NCBI RefSeq assembly: GCF_021699195.1
Contig: NZ_SSXE01000021.1
Span: forward strand, 1-64,000
DNA from: Nonomuraea sp. MG754425
GTDB taxonomy: Bacteria > Actinomycetota > Actinomycetes > Streptosporangiales > Streptosporangiaceae
Direction: 5' to 3'
Length of the DNA stretch: 64,000 nucleotides
Of the stretch, positions 33,229 to 43,358 are shown piece after piece (position 1 is the stretch's first letter; every line of letters begins with the position of its first letter). The notes below the pieces were generated by a model. The model worked only from the letters and a program-made list of their open reading frames with translations. It was not told the DNA's origin and made no database searches. Both the position numbers and the translations under genes were made by a program.

Positions 33229-35946
33229 TCAGTGGATCGGCGTCGTGGCGGGCGCTCCGGCCGGAAAGCGGAAGTGGTAGCTTCCGGATTCCAATCGCAG
33301 CCAGGTGTGCCCCTGCTGCTCCGCCTGGAGGGTGACCCCTTCCGAACGGGTGACGGCCTCGCCTCCTTCCGTGATCGTCGCCGCCGAGGGAGCCGGGAGC
33401 ACGGCCTCGGCGGCCGGTCCCGGCGGAATGACCACCGACCATTCGCACCAGCCCGTCCCGTCGCGCCGCCAGGAGCTGCCGACGCGGCCGCGAGGGGTCT
33501 CGATCGTGCCGCGCGCCCAGTCGAGGGACTCGTGAAGCTGCGGCGCGAGCCGGATCTGCGCGTACCCCGCCGAATCGGGCGTCTGTCCGAGGCCGAGCAC
33601 GCCGGTGAACAACCACTCGCCGACCGCGCCGAGCGAGTAGTGGTTGAAGCTGTTCATCCGGGGCGACTGGAAGCCGTGCTGCGGCGTCCAGCCGTCCCAG
33701 CGCTCCCAGATCGTGGTGGCCCCGTTGCGCACGGAGAACAGCCACGACGGGTAGCGGTCGTCGTTGACCAGCGCGTACGCCAGGTCCGAGCGGCCGATCG
33801 CGGTCAGCACCGGGCACAGGAGCCCGACGGTGATGAACCCCGAGGTGAGGGAGACGCCACGGCGTTCGATCGCCTCGACGAGCCGGGCGGCGACGGCGTC
33901 ACGCCGCTGCTCGTCACACAGGTCGAAGGCGAGGGTGAGCAGGTAGGCGCCCTGGGTGTCGCCGTGCACGCGGCCGTCGGGGGCGACGAACTCCGCCCGG
34001 TAGGCGGCGCGGACGCGTTCGGCGAGCTCGGCTGGCTCCCGCGCCTCCGCGTCGCGGCCGAGCGCGGCGAGGCTGCGCGCGGTCAGCTCCGCGCTGTGCG
34101 CGAAGTAGGCGGTGGCCAGCACCTCCTTCGGGGTCTGCGCGCCGACCTGCAGCCAGTCGCCGTAGTCGTTGCCGACGCGCTCGCGCCAGATCAGGCCCGG
34201 GTTGTGCCGTTCGACGTGCCGCACCCAGCGCACCATCGAGTCCACCGACTCCCGCAGCACCTCGAGGTCGCCGGTGGCGCGGTAGACGTTCCAGGGGACC
34301 GTCACGCCGCCGTCGCCCCAGGCCGGCGCGCCCTCCCGCAGGTGGATGAGGCGCGGCGAGATGTCGGGGAACGCGCCGTCGGCGGACTGGCCGATGCGCA
34401 CGTCCCGCAGCCAGCGGCGCAGCAGCGGGGCGACGTCGGCGAGCAGCAGCGCGGTCGGCGCGAACACCTGCGCGTCGGCCAGCCAGCCGAGCCGCTCGTC
34501 CCGCTGCGGGCAGTCGGTCGGGATCGACACGAAGTTGCCCCGCAGGCTCCAGGCGATGTTCGAGGCCAGCGCGTTCAGGTCCGCGCTGGAGGTCTCGAAC
34601 TCGCCGGTGAGCGCGAAGTCGTTGTGCAGCACGACCGCCTCGACCTGCTCCGGGGACAACTCGCCGGTCAGTCCCGCGACCTCGGCGTACCGGAAGCCGT
34701 GCAGGGTGAAACGCGGCTCGAACACCTGCACTGGCGAGCCGTCGGTCCAGAAGACGTCCACGGGCTCGGCGGTGCGCAGGTTCGCCGTGTACAGCTCGCC
34801 CCGCTCGTCGAGCACCTCGGCGTGGGTGAGCTGCACCCGGGTGCCCTCGGGCTGGCCGGTCAGGGTCAGCGCGACGCGGCCCACCAGGTTCTGGCCGAAG
34901 TCGACGACGAAGCGGCCCCCGCCGCGCGGCAGCACGGCGAGCGCCGGCACCCGGCCGGTCACCCGGACCGCCGGGTCGGCCTCCGGGACCAGCATCGAGG
35001 TGTCGCGGGACGTCACCACCGCCTCCGACCAGGCCGAGGTGTCGTGGCCGGGCGACTGCCAGCCGGGCTCGGCGCGACGGGAGTCCTCGTACTGGCCCAT
35101 CAGCAGGTCGGCGTAGAGGATGTCGCTGGGCGACTCCTTCCACCCGTCGCCGCTGACGATCGAGGTGCGCGCGCCGTCGGCGCCGTCCACGTCGAGCTGG
35201 ACCAGCAGGGCGGGCTCGGTGCCGTAGTGCTGGGCCTGGTGGCGCCGGTCGGTGCCGATGAAGCCCGTGTACCAGCCGTCGCCCAGCAGCGCCGCGACGG
35301 TGTTGCGGCCGGGCCGCAGCAGGGCCGTCACGTCCCAGGTCTGGTACGTGATCCGGGTGCGGTACTCGGTCCAGCCGGGCACCAGCTCGTCCCGCCCGAC
35401 CCGGCGGCCGTTGACGTAGAGGCGGTAGACGCCCTTCGCGGAGGCGTGCACCCGCGCCGACGCCGGCGCGGCGGCCAGGTCGAAGCCGTGCACGAAGCGG
35501 CGTACCGGCTGCAGCTTGTTGACCGTGTAGCTGATGTCGGTGTCCTGCAGCGGCGAGGCCACCTGGCGGTAGACGGGGTTGCGGCCGATCCACGCGGCCC
35601 GCCACTCACCGGCGTGCACCACGCCGGTGCCGAACCGGGCCGCGACCGTGGTCCGCGCGCCGGTCTCGTCCTCGACCTCGGCCTCCCACTCGTACGCCGC
35701 CGACGACACCAGCGGCGCGCCGCCGTAGCGCACGCCGGCGGTGCTCTCCGACACCACCACGCCGGAGTCCCAGGCCAGCACCGCGCCGCCGGTCGCCGGC
35801 AGGTGCCGCACCCGGACGCGGTAGGAGCGCTGCCGCGCGCCGCGCCGGTCCGACTCCAGCCGCCAGGAGAAGGCAGGCGCGGCGACGACGCCCATCGGCT
35901 CGTGCTGCCCGTCCGTACGGGGCTCGCGGGCCCGCAACTCGCTCAT
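33229..35946 (-). CDS. GH78 alpha-L-rhamnosidase
   Basis: 905 residues without a signal peptide, so cytoplasmic. N-terminal beta domains (about 1-340) are followed by a concanavalin-like rhamnosidase domain, the (alpha/alpha)6 catalytic barrel (about 480-800) and a C-terminal sandwich. Typical blocks are IPTDCPQRDERLGWLADAQ, with the acidic DxxxDE-like catalytic area, and TTIWERWDGWTP. It releases L-rhamnose from imported oligosaccharides. Its ATG overlaps the permease stop (ATGA). Together with the importer and GntR this defines a rhamnosyl-glycan utilisation operon. Confidence 0.93.
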   Translation of the reverse strand: MSELRAREPRTDGQHEPMGVVAAPAFSWRLESDRRGARQRSYRVRVRHLPATGGAVLAWDSGVVVSESTAGVRYGGAPLVSSAAYEWEAEVEDETGARTTVAARFGTGVVHAGEWRAAWIGRNPVYRQVASPLQDTDISYTVNKLQPVRRFVHGFDLAAAPASARVHASAKGVYRLYVNGRRVGRDELVPGWTEYRTRITYQTWDVTALLRPGRNTVAALLGDGWYTGFIGTDRRHQAQHYGTEPALLVQLDVDGADGARTSIVSGDGWKESPSDILYADLLMGQYEDSRRAEPGWQSPGHDTSAWSEAVVTSRDTSMLVPEADPAVRVTGRVPALAVLPRGGGRFVVDFGQNLVGRVALTLTGQPEGTRVQLTHAEVLDERGELYTANLRTAEPVDVFWTDGSPVQVFEPRFTLHGFRYAEVAGLTGELSPEQVEAVVLHNDFALTGEFETSSADLNALASNIAWSLRGNFVSIPTDCPQRDERLGWLADAQVFAPTALLLADVAPLLRRWLRDVRIGQSADGAFPDISPRLIHLREGAPAWGDGGVTVPWNVYRATGDLEVLRESVDSMVRWVRHVERHNPGLIWRERVGNDYGDWLQVGAQTPKEVLATAYFAHSAELTARSLAALGRDAEAREPAELAERVRAAYRAEFVAPDGRVHGDTQGAYLLTLAFDLCDEQRRDAVAARLVEAIERRGVSLTSGFITVGLLCPVLTAIGRSDLAYALVNDDRYPSWLFSVRNGATTIWERWDGWTPQHGFQSPRMNSFNHYSLGAVGEWLFTGVLGLGQTPDSAGYAQIRLAPQLHESLDWARGTIETPRGRVGSSWRRDGTGWCEWSVVIPPGPAAEAVLPAPSAATITEGGEAVTRSEGVTLQAEQQGHTWLRLESGSYHFRFPAGAPATTPIH

Positions 35947-36764
35947 CCCTTCAGCCCTCCCGCGAACCCGCTGATGATCCGGCGTTGCAGCAGGAAGTAG
36001 ACGACCAGGACCGGCATGATGCTGATCACCAGGCCGGCGAACACGATCGGCCAGTTCGACACGTACTGGCCGACGAAGGCGTACAGGGCGACCGTCACCG
36101 TCTGCTGCGGCGTGCCGCTCAGGTAGAGCAGCGGGACCAGGAAGTCGTTCCACACGGTGATCGCGTTCAGGATGACGACGGTGCCGGTGACCGGGCGCAG
36201 CAGCGGGAAGATGACGCTGCGGAAGGTGCGCAGCGAGCCCGCGCCGTCGATCGCGGCGGCCTCCTCGTACTCCTTCGGGATCGTGCGCAGGAACCCCGTG
36301 TAGAGGAAGATCGAGAACGGCACCTGCGCGCCGGCGTAGAAGATCACCAGGGCCCACAGCGAGCCGAGCAGCCCGACGTCGCGCATGGTCTGGTAGAGCG
36401 GGATGAGCGCCACCTGGAACGGGATCAGCATGCCGGCGAGCACCAACCAGAAGAGCGTGGACGACAGCCGCGACGTGATCCGCGCCAGCGGGTAGGCCGC
36501 CATCGAGGAGATGACCACGATCAGCACCACGCTGACGCTCGTCACGATCGTGCTGTTGAGCAGCGCGCCGGCCAGGCCCGCCTGCTCCCAGGCGGCGACG
36601 TAGTTGCCGAGCGTCGGCGAGGTCACCGGCAGCAGCGGCGAGGAGACGTCGCCGGCCGGCCGCAGCGACAGGTTGACCAGGACGTAGACCGGCAGCACGA
36701 ACACGAGGGCGGCCAGGAGCATGACGACCTCGCGGGCGAGGACGCCCTTGGTGTAGCGGAACAT
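35943..36764 (-). CDS. sugar ABC permease, inner-membrane subunit 2
   Basis: 273 residues, six transmembrane helices. The EAA loop EEAAAIDGAGSLRTFRSVIFPLLRP contacts the ATPase. It belongs to the MalG/UgpE-type carbohydrate family (CUT1). The ATG overlaps the stop of subunit 1 by one base and the stop overlaps the rhamnosidase start, so the genes are tightly coupled. Confidence 0.92.
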   Translation of the reverse strand: MFRYTKGVLAREVVMLLAALVFVLPVYVLVNLSLRPAGDVSSPLLPVTSPTLGNYVAAWEQAGLAGALLNSTIVTSVSVVLIVVISSMAAYPLARITSRLSSTLFWLVLAGMLIPFQVALIPLYQTMRDVGLLGSLWALVIFYAGAQVPFSIFLYTGFLRTIPKEYEEAAAIDGAGSLRTFRSVIFPLLRPVTGTVVILNAITVWNDFLVPLLYLSGTPQQTVTVALYAFVGQYVSNWPIVFAGLVISIMPVLVVYFLLQRRIISGFAGGLKG

Positions 36765-37714
36765 CAGCTCACCGCCTTGCGGTTGGACAGGCGGTACTGC
36801 GCGATCGAGAACACCGCCACGACGAGCGCCAGCACCAGGGCGAGCGCGATGCCGTAGCCGAACTCGTCGAACTGGAAGGCCGACTTGTACAGCAGCGTGG
36901 AGAGGGTCTCCGTGGCCCCGCCGGGGCCGCCGCCGGTCAGCACGTACACCTCGGTGAACATCTTGAACCCGCCGATGATGGTCAGCATCACGTTGATCGT
37001 GGTCGCGGTGGCCAGCAGCGGCCAGGTCACCGACCGGAAGCGGCGCCACGCGCCGGCCCCGTCCACCGCCGCCGCCTCGTTCAGCTCGGGCGGGATCGAC
37101 TGCAGGCCCGCCAGGTAGATCACCATCGAGTAGCCGGCGTGCTGCCAGACCACGACCATGACCACCGACACGGCCGCCCACGTCGGGTCGCCGAGCCAGC
37201 TCTGCCGCAGCGCGCCGAGGCCGACCGCCTCCAGCGCGCCGTTGACCGCGCCGTCCGGCGTGAGCATGAACTTCCACAGGTACGCGACCACGACCGGCGT
37301 GATCACGACCGGGGCGAAGAAGACCACGCGCAGCACGTTGCGCGTCTTGATGCCTGTGTGCAGGCCGACCGCGAGCAGCAGCCCGACGCCGTTCTGCAGC
37401 ACCGTGATGGCGAGCGCGAAGACGAGCGTCATGGTCAGCGCCTCGAGCGAGCTGGCCGTGGAGAAGATCCGCGCGAAGTTGTCGAACCCGACGAAGGCGT
37501 AGCCGGGCGACAGGCCGTCCCAGTCGGTGAAGGCCAGCGCCCCGCCGCGGAAGGTCGGCACCACGACGGCGAACCCGTAGAAGGCGAGCGCGGGCAGCGC
37601 GAACCAGAGCAGCCGGCGCGACGGCGCGGCCGGGCCGCGCGGGGTGCGCCGCCGGCCGCCGCTCGCGCGCGGCGGGCCGGTGACCGGGGGCCGGTCGTCG
37701 GTGAGGCTGGTCAT
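36764..37714 (-). CDS. sugar ABC permease, inner-membrane subunit 1
   Basis: 316 residues. A basic N-terminal tail precedes six transmembrane helices, with an EAA loop NEAAAVDGAGAWRRFRSVTWPLL. MalF/UgpA-type subunit of the CUT1 family. The start is the ATG at 37714 that overlaps the GntR stop (ATGA); the longer open frame upstream is in the GntR gene. It works with subunit 2 and the lipoprotein at 31920-33182. Confidence 0.92.
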   Translation of the reverse strand: MTSLTDDRPPVTGPPRASGGRRRTPRGPAAPSRRLLWFALPALAFYGFAVVVPTFRGGALAFTDWDGLSPGYAFVGFDNFARIFSTASSLEALTMTLVFALAITVLQNGVGLLLAVGLHTGIKTRNVLRVVFFAPVVITPVVVAYLWKFMLTPDGAVNGALEAVGLGALRQSWLGDPTWAAVSVVMVVVWQHAGYSMVIYLAGLQSIPPELNEAAAVDGAGAWRRFRSVTWPLLATATTINVMLTIIGGFKMFTEVYVLTGGGPGGATETLSTLLYKSAFQFDEFGYGIALALVLALVVAVFSIAQYRLSNRKAVS

Positions 37715-38421
37715 GAGGCGCTCTCCCCGGCCTGACCGGTGGCGAGCGCCTCGTCCTCGATCATCTCGAGGACGGCGTGCCCCATCCGGTCGCGCGCGCC
37801 GCGCAGGTGGGCGCGCATCTCGTCGGCGAGCGGGCCCGCCTCGCCCGCGACGATCAGCTCCAGCAGCCGCCCGTGGTCGTGCGCGGACGGGTGCAGGTCC
37901 ACGTCCTCCTCGACGGTGAGCTGCATCAGGCTGGCGATCAGCGGCTCGTAGTCCTCCCACACGTCGACCAGCCGCCGGTTGCCGCCCATCTCGTACAGCA
38001 GGGCGTGAAAGCGCAGGTCGGCGTGGGCGAACTCGCGGGCGTGGGACCGGTCGGCGGCGGTCAGCATCTCGCGCACGATGGCGCGGCCGGACTCCAGTTG
38101 CTCCGGCGTGGCCAGCCTGATCGCGCGGGTCACGGCCACCACCTCGATCGCCTCGCGCAGTTCGTACAGGTCCTCGATGTCGCGCCGGGTGAGACCGACG
38201 ACGTAGAAGCCGCGCCGCCGGGACTCGACCAGCCCCTGTGCCTCCAGCAGCCGCAACGCGTCGCGGACGGGGCCCCGGCTCACGTCGTACTGCGCGGCCA
38301 GGGAGTCCTCGACGAGGTGTGTCCCGGGTCGCAGCACGCGCCTGACGATCTGCTCCCGCATCACCTGGGCGAGCTGATCTCCCAGGGCCGGGGCACGCGC
38401 GGGCCTTTTCGAGGTGAGCAC
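37711..38421 (-). CDS. GntR/FCD-family regulator of the rhamnoside operon
   Basis: 236 residues from GTG. The winged helix-turn-helix (about 12-75) includes VSRGPVRDALRLLEAQGLV; the C-terminal FCD ligand domain (about 85-215) has the metal-binding His pattern around DLRFHALLYEMGGN. It heads the minus-strand sugar operon with overlapping genes, so it very likely controls it in response to a sugar acid. A cluster of three GTTAAC boxes just upstream is the probable operator. Confidence 0.92.
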   Translation of the reverse strand: MLTSKRPARAPALGDQLAQVMREQIVRRVLRPGTHLVEDSLAAQYDVSRGPVRDALRLLEAQGLVESRRRGFYVVGLTRRDIEDLYELREAIEVVAVTRAIRLATPEQLESGRAIVREMLTAADRSHAREFAHADLRFHALLYEMGGNRRLVDVWEDYEPLIASLMQLTVEEDVDLHPSAHDHGRLLELIVAGEAGPLADEMRAHLRGARDRMGHAVLEMIEDEALATGQAGESAS

Positions 38422-38438
38422 TCCGAAACCTCCCGTTT

Positions 38439-38469
38439 ACGGTTAACGGTGAGACAGTTAACCGTTAAC
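38439..38469. promoter_or_regulatory. GTTAAC-rich operator upstream of the GntR gene
   Basis: Three GTTAAC palindromes at 38442-38447, 38457-38462 and 38464-38469 build a 9-base inverted repeat (ACGGTTAAC at 38439-38447, GTTAACCGT at 38457-38465). It is 18 bases upstream of the GntR start, as expected for autoregulation. Confidence 0.6.
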
Positions 38470-38648
38470 GAAGAAGCTCCGTCAACGGGCGAAATGCGTC
38501 AGTCAGATAACGCTCCAGCTCACCGGCCCTGTCCCCCGACGTCAGACGCTCCTCGTCCGGGAAGAACGGTCAAGCACACCCCGACGCGACGGGCTGATGA
38601 ATTACCCTGATCAACTGTCGTAGAGGCGCAAGACGGGCGGGTTCGGCC

Positions 38649-39992
<1,344 letters not shown>

Positions 39993-40182
39993 GAACCCGG
40001 CCGGCGCACCAGGAGAACCGCGCCATACCCCGGCTATACCACGATGCTTTACGGTCGGCGTCGTGAGGCGCTGACAGGGTCAGTGAAGTCCGCGGAACAT
40101 CGCGGACGGCCGGAGCATCGATCACTGCCAGGTCAGCATCGTGTATGGCCGGTCTCCGGCCTGAGCTCCCTGGAGGAACGTC

Positions 40183-41496
40183 ATGTCCCCAGCCCTTCTG
40201 TTACGCACCGTCGTCACCGCGGCGCTCGTCGCCGGCACGCTCGCCACCGGCACATCCGGCGCCGCGGCGAGCCGGACGATGGCCGCGCCCGCTCTCCAAC
40301 TGCCCTTCCCGTGCGGCCAGGACTGGCGGCTGGACACCTGGGCGCACGCCCCCGCGCTGGACATGGTGAAGGAGCCCGACCAGCACGGCACCGAAGGCGC
40401 CACGCTGGTCGCCCCCGCCGCCGGCACGGTGAACCAGTCCTACACCCACGCCAACGCCGGCAACCTGATCCAGATCGACCACGGCGGCGGCTACTACACC
40501 ACCTACATCCACCTGCAGTCCCGCGCCGTGTCGGTCGGCGCCAAGGTGGGGCGGGGGACGGTGATCGGCAAGGTCGGCAAGACCGGCGAGACCTCCAACG
40601 GCCACCCGCACCTGCACTTCGAGCTCGGCTACGACAGCGACGGCAACGGCTCGGCCTCCTGGGGGTACGCGGGCTCCGAGCGGGTCAGGCCGTCCTTCGA
40701 CGGCGTCACCTACGGCCAGTCCAACAACCAGACCTGGCGCAACGTCACCAGCGGCAACTGCTCCGCCCCCGAGGGCCGCGCCTCGGTGTACGGGACGCTG
40801 CCGGACGGCCGGCTGACCTACACCGCCATCGACGCGGCCACCGGGCGGCGCACGCACGGCGCGGTCGTCTCCACCGCCACCCTCGGTTTCACCCCCAAGG
40901 CGATGGCCACCCTGAACTTCAACACCATCCTGGTGACCAGCGACGACCCCGACGGGCCGCTCTACCGCGTCGACGTCCGCACCAACGGCGACAGCCTGAT
41001 CTTCGAGCCGCCGATCCTGCTCGGCAGCGGCTGGACGCACGATCTGCTCGCCTACGACGGCAAGAGCCACCTGTTCGGCATCGCCGGCGGGACGCTGCGC
41101 CGCTACACGGTCACGGCCGCCAAACCGGCCCTGGCCGACATCACCGGCAACACCCTCGTCGGCACCGGGTTCACGCTCAAGACCCTCACCGCCACCGGGC
41201 CGGACTGGTTGCTCGGCACGACGGCCGACGGGCAGCTCATCTCCTACCGGATCAACGGCGCCGGGTCCTGGCAGCGTCACCAGCTCCGCGACTCCACCTG
41301 GCAGGTCTTCGACCACCTGCTGTCCCCGGGCGGCGGCGTCTACTACGGCCACCGTGAGGGCGCGATTCATCGCTACCTCGACCGCGACCCCTACGACGGC
41401 GTGGGCGACGACCTGATCGGGCAGGGCGCGGTGGACACCACCGGCTGGACCCAGAGCCTGCTGTCGGCCCAGCCCGCGACCGTCACCTCCGGCTGA
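40183..41496 (+). CDS. secreted M23 peptidase (LytM type) with beta-propeller-like C-terminus
   Basis: 437 residues. A Sec signal peptide (cleavage near AAAS, residue 27) precedes the M23 domain (about 35-165): HxxxD in HAPALDM, the GTVNQSYTHANAGN loop, and HLHFE with the zinc ligands. About 230-437 resembles a tachylectin-like propeller (repeated YR/GTGF/LL units). It would cleave peptidoglycan cross-bridges or other Gly-rich peptides outside the cell. GGAGGAACGTC precedes the ATG. The 190-base leader contains a small hairpin GGCCGG-TCT-CCGGCC just before the ribosome site, but I see no clear c-di-AMP riboswitch. Confidence 0.88.
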   Translation: MSPALLLRTVVTAALVAGTLATGTSGAAASRTMAAPALQLPFPCGQDWRLDTWAHAPALDMVKEPDQHGTEGATLVAPAAGTVNQSYTHANAGNLIQIDHGGGYYTTYIHLQSRAVSVGAKVGRGTVIGKVGKTGETSNGHPHLHFELGYDSDGNGSASWGYAGSERVRPSFDGVTYGQSNNQTWRNVTSGNCSAPEGRASVYGTLPDGRLTYTAIDAATGRRTHGAVVSTATLGFTPKAMATLNFNTILVTSDDPDGPLYRVDVRTNGDSLIFEPPILLGSGWTHDLLAYDGKSHLFGIAGGTLRRYTVTAAKPALADITGNTLVGTGFTLKTLTATGPDWLLGTTADGQLISYRINGAGSWQRHQLRDSTWQVFDHLLSPGGGVYYGHREGAIHRYLDRDPYDGVGDDLIGQGAVDTTGWTQSLLSAQPATVTSG

Positions 41497-41511
41497 GCAC
41501 GGCCGGACGAG

Positions 41512-41530
41512 CGCCCGCCGTCAGCGGGCG
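41512..41530. terminator. bidirectional hairpin between M23 and GntR genes
   Basis: CGCCCGC (41512-41518) pairs with GCGGGCG (41524-41530) around 5 bases. It overlaps the stop codon of the convergent GntR gene. Confidence 0.45.
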
Positions 41531-42240
41531 GCGGGCTTGCGGCGGGCGCGGCGGTCGGGCACGGGGGCCCGGCCCGCCGCGTGGTCGGCGAACGCGTCGG
41601 CGGCCCGCGCGCCGTCGCCGTCGCGCAGCAGCGTGACCAGGCGGCCGTGCTCGTCGGTCATCGCCCGCCAGTCGCCCTCGAACAGCGGGTCGGCGATGGC
41701 CCGCAGCGCGCGCAGGTTCGGTTCGAGGACCTCCCACATGCGCGTCAGGAACGGGTTGCCCGCGATCTGGACGACGGCGGTGTGGAAGGCGATGTCGATG
41801 TCGCGGAACTTGCCGACGTCGTTGACCGCCACCGCCTCGCGCATCTGGTCGACGATCGCGTCGAGTTCGGCGGCCTGCTCGTCGGTGATGTGCTCGGCGG
41901 CCATCGTGGCGGCCAGCCGTTCGAGCGGCTCGCGCACCTGGCGGGCGTACTCGGCGTCCTGGGTGGAGATCTCGACGACGAAGTTGCCGCGCCGCGGCAC
42001 GTGCACGAGCAGGCCCTCGCGGGCGAGTTGTTTGACCGCTTCGCGAACCGGCGCTTGACTCACACCGAGACGGCGGGCGATCTCCGACTCCACCACGCGG
42101 TCGTTGGGTGCGAGGTCGCCCTCGACGATGGCCTGGCGGAGCAGTTCGTACACCCGATCGGAGATGAGCGTGGGGCGAACCGAATCCTTGCTCGTGGCCA
42201 GCCTGGAGGCGAAGTCACTCACTTGCCGTGTCGATGCCAT
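41521..42240 (-). CDS. GntR/FCD-family regulator, candidate controller of the fucoside locus
   Basis: 239 residues. The winged helix-turn-helix (about 25-90: ISDRVYELLRQAIVEGDLAP and VSQAPVREAVKQLAREGLL) is followed by an FCD domain with DIDIAFHTAVVQIAGNPF metal-site His. The C-terminal tail is basic. It is adjacent to genes whose promoters share a TATCGAT-centred palindrome at 43307, 44242, 47940 and 49323; a half copy lies upstream of this gene at 42285-42295. The regulator-site pairing is inference from proximity and family. Confidence 0.9.
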   Translation of the reverse strand: MASTRQVSDFASRLATSKDSVRPTLISDRVYELLRQAIVEGDLAPNDRVVESEIARRLGVSQAPVREAVKQLAREGLLVHVPRRGNFVVEISTQDAEYARQVREPLERLAATMAAEHITDEQAAELDAIVDQMREAVAVNDVGKFRDIDIAFHTAVVQIAGNPFLTRMWEVLEPNLRALRAIADPLFEGDWRAMTDEHGRLVTLLRDGDGARAADAFADHAAGRAPVPDRRARRKPAAR

Positions 42241-42284
42241 GAAGTCCCCATCATGCGCTGTCGCGTCCCCCTCGATTCATGATA

Positions 42285-42295
42285 ATCGTTCATCG
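42285..42295. promoter_or_regulatory. half-site of the TATCGAT-type operator before the GntR gene
   Basis: The complement reads CGATGAACGAT, identical to the right half of the operator at 44242-44261. It lies 45 bases upstream of the GntR start and could mediate weak autoregulation. Confidence 0.35.
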
Positions 42296-43294
42296 CCCAG
42301 CAGGTATCGATGATGAACTCCTGATCCGCTCCGCCAGCCAGGTCAGTTTGACCGCCTCGTGCTCGAAGCCGCCGCCCTCGTGGTCGTTGAAGGCGTACAC
42401 GCTGATCTGCTTGTCGGCGGCGGGCAGGTCGTGGCGCGCGCCGTAGTGGTTGAAGGCCGCGTACACGGTGGACGGCGGGCAGATGCGGTCCATCAGGCCG
42501 ACGGAGAACAGCGCCGGGGCCGTGGCCCGCCGGGCGAGGGTGGCGCCGTCGAAGTAGGACAACGTGCGCAGCACGGTGTCGGCGTGCCCGCGGTGCAGCT
42601 TCACGTACCGGGTGATCTCGGAGTAGGGCGGCTGGTCGGTGAACGTGGCGGCGCGCGGGAAGTGGCAGAGGAACGGCACGTCGGGCAGGACGGCCAGCAG
42701 GTCGGGGACGAGGCCGGCCACGGCCAGGGCGATGCCGCCGCCCTGACTGGTGCCGGTCACCGCGACCCTGGACGGGTCCACCGCGGGGTGCGCGCGCACC
42801 GCCGCCACCGCGCGCACGGCGTCGGTGTACAGGCGGCGGTAGTAGTAGCGCTCCGGGTCGAGCACGCCGCGGGTGAGGAACCCGGGCGCCGCGACGTCGC
42901 CGGACGCGGGGTCGGGGTCGGGCGTGTCGGCGCCCTGGCCGCGGCTGTCCATGACGAGGTGCGCGTAGCCGGCGCACGCCCAGAGCCGCTTCTCGTGGGG
43001 CACGCCGCGCCCGCTGCCGTAGCCGAGGTACTCGACCACGGCGGGCAGCGGGCCGGTCCTGGTCACCGGCAGGTGCAGCCAGCCCCGGACGGGGTGGCCG
43101 CCGAAGCCGGCGAACGTGACGTCGAAGGTGTCGATCGTCGCCAGCCCGTTGGCCACCGGCTCGGCCGTCGGCGCCGGGTCGGGACCGTCGGTCCCGGCGA
43201 GCGTCTTCGCCCAGAACGCGTCGAGGTCGGCCGGCTCCGGCAGGGCCGGCCGGTACTGCTCGAGCTGGTCCAGGGGAAGGTCGAAGTGCGCCAT
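42290..43294 (-). CDS. CE7 acetyl-xylan esterase-like hydrolase
   Basis: 334 residues, alpha/beta hydrolase of the cephalosporin-C deacetylase/acetyl-xylan esterase family. The nucleophile elbow is GTSQGGG, the family motif is RGQG in DSRGQGADT, and the catalytic Asp and His lie near LMDRICPP and NDHEGGGFEHE. No signal peptide, so it deacetylates imported sugars. ATG 43294 was taken; a TTG two codons upstream also fits. The operator-like palindrome at 43307-43326 lies just before the start. Confidence 0.88.
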   Translation of the reverse strand: MAHFDLPLDQLEQYRPALPEPADLDAFWAKTLAGTDGPDPAPTAEPVANGLATIDTFDVTFAGFGGHPVRGWLHLPVTRTGPLPAVVEYLGYGSGRGVPHEKRLWACAGYAHLVMDSRGQGADTPDPDPASGDVAAPGFLTRGVLDPERYYYRRLYTDAVRAVAAVRAHPAVDPSRVAVTGTSQGGGIALAVAGLVPDLLAVLPDVPFLCHFPRAATFTDQPPYSEITRYVKLHRGHADTVLRTLSYFDGATLARRATAPALFSVGLMDRICPPSTVYAAFNHYGARHDLPAADKQISVYAFNDHEGGGFEHEAVKLTWLAERIRSSSSIPAGR

Positions 43295-43306
43295 CGTCAA
43301 CCAATC

Positions 43307-43326
43307 ATCGCTTATCGATCGTCAAC
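43307..43326. promoter_or_regulatory. TATCGAT-centred operator, site D (esterase)
   Basis: It matches the locus consensus ATCnnYTATCGATnnnnGAT well in the left half (ATCGCTTATCGAT) and poorly in the right. It lies 12 bases upstream of the esterase start, between it and the lactonase-like gene's 3' end. Confidence 0.5.
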
Positions 43327-43358
43327 CGTCGCATCGAAGCAGGGATGCGCGATCGTTG

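Noticed and set aside
40000-40182. Possible c-di-AMP (ydaO-type) riboswitch before the M23 peptidase
   Set aside because: Such riboswitches often precede cell-wall hydrolases, but I could not find the conserved core segments; only a small 6-bp hairpin is present.
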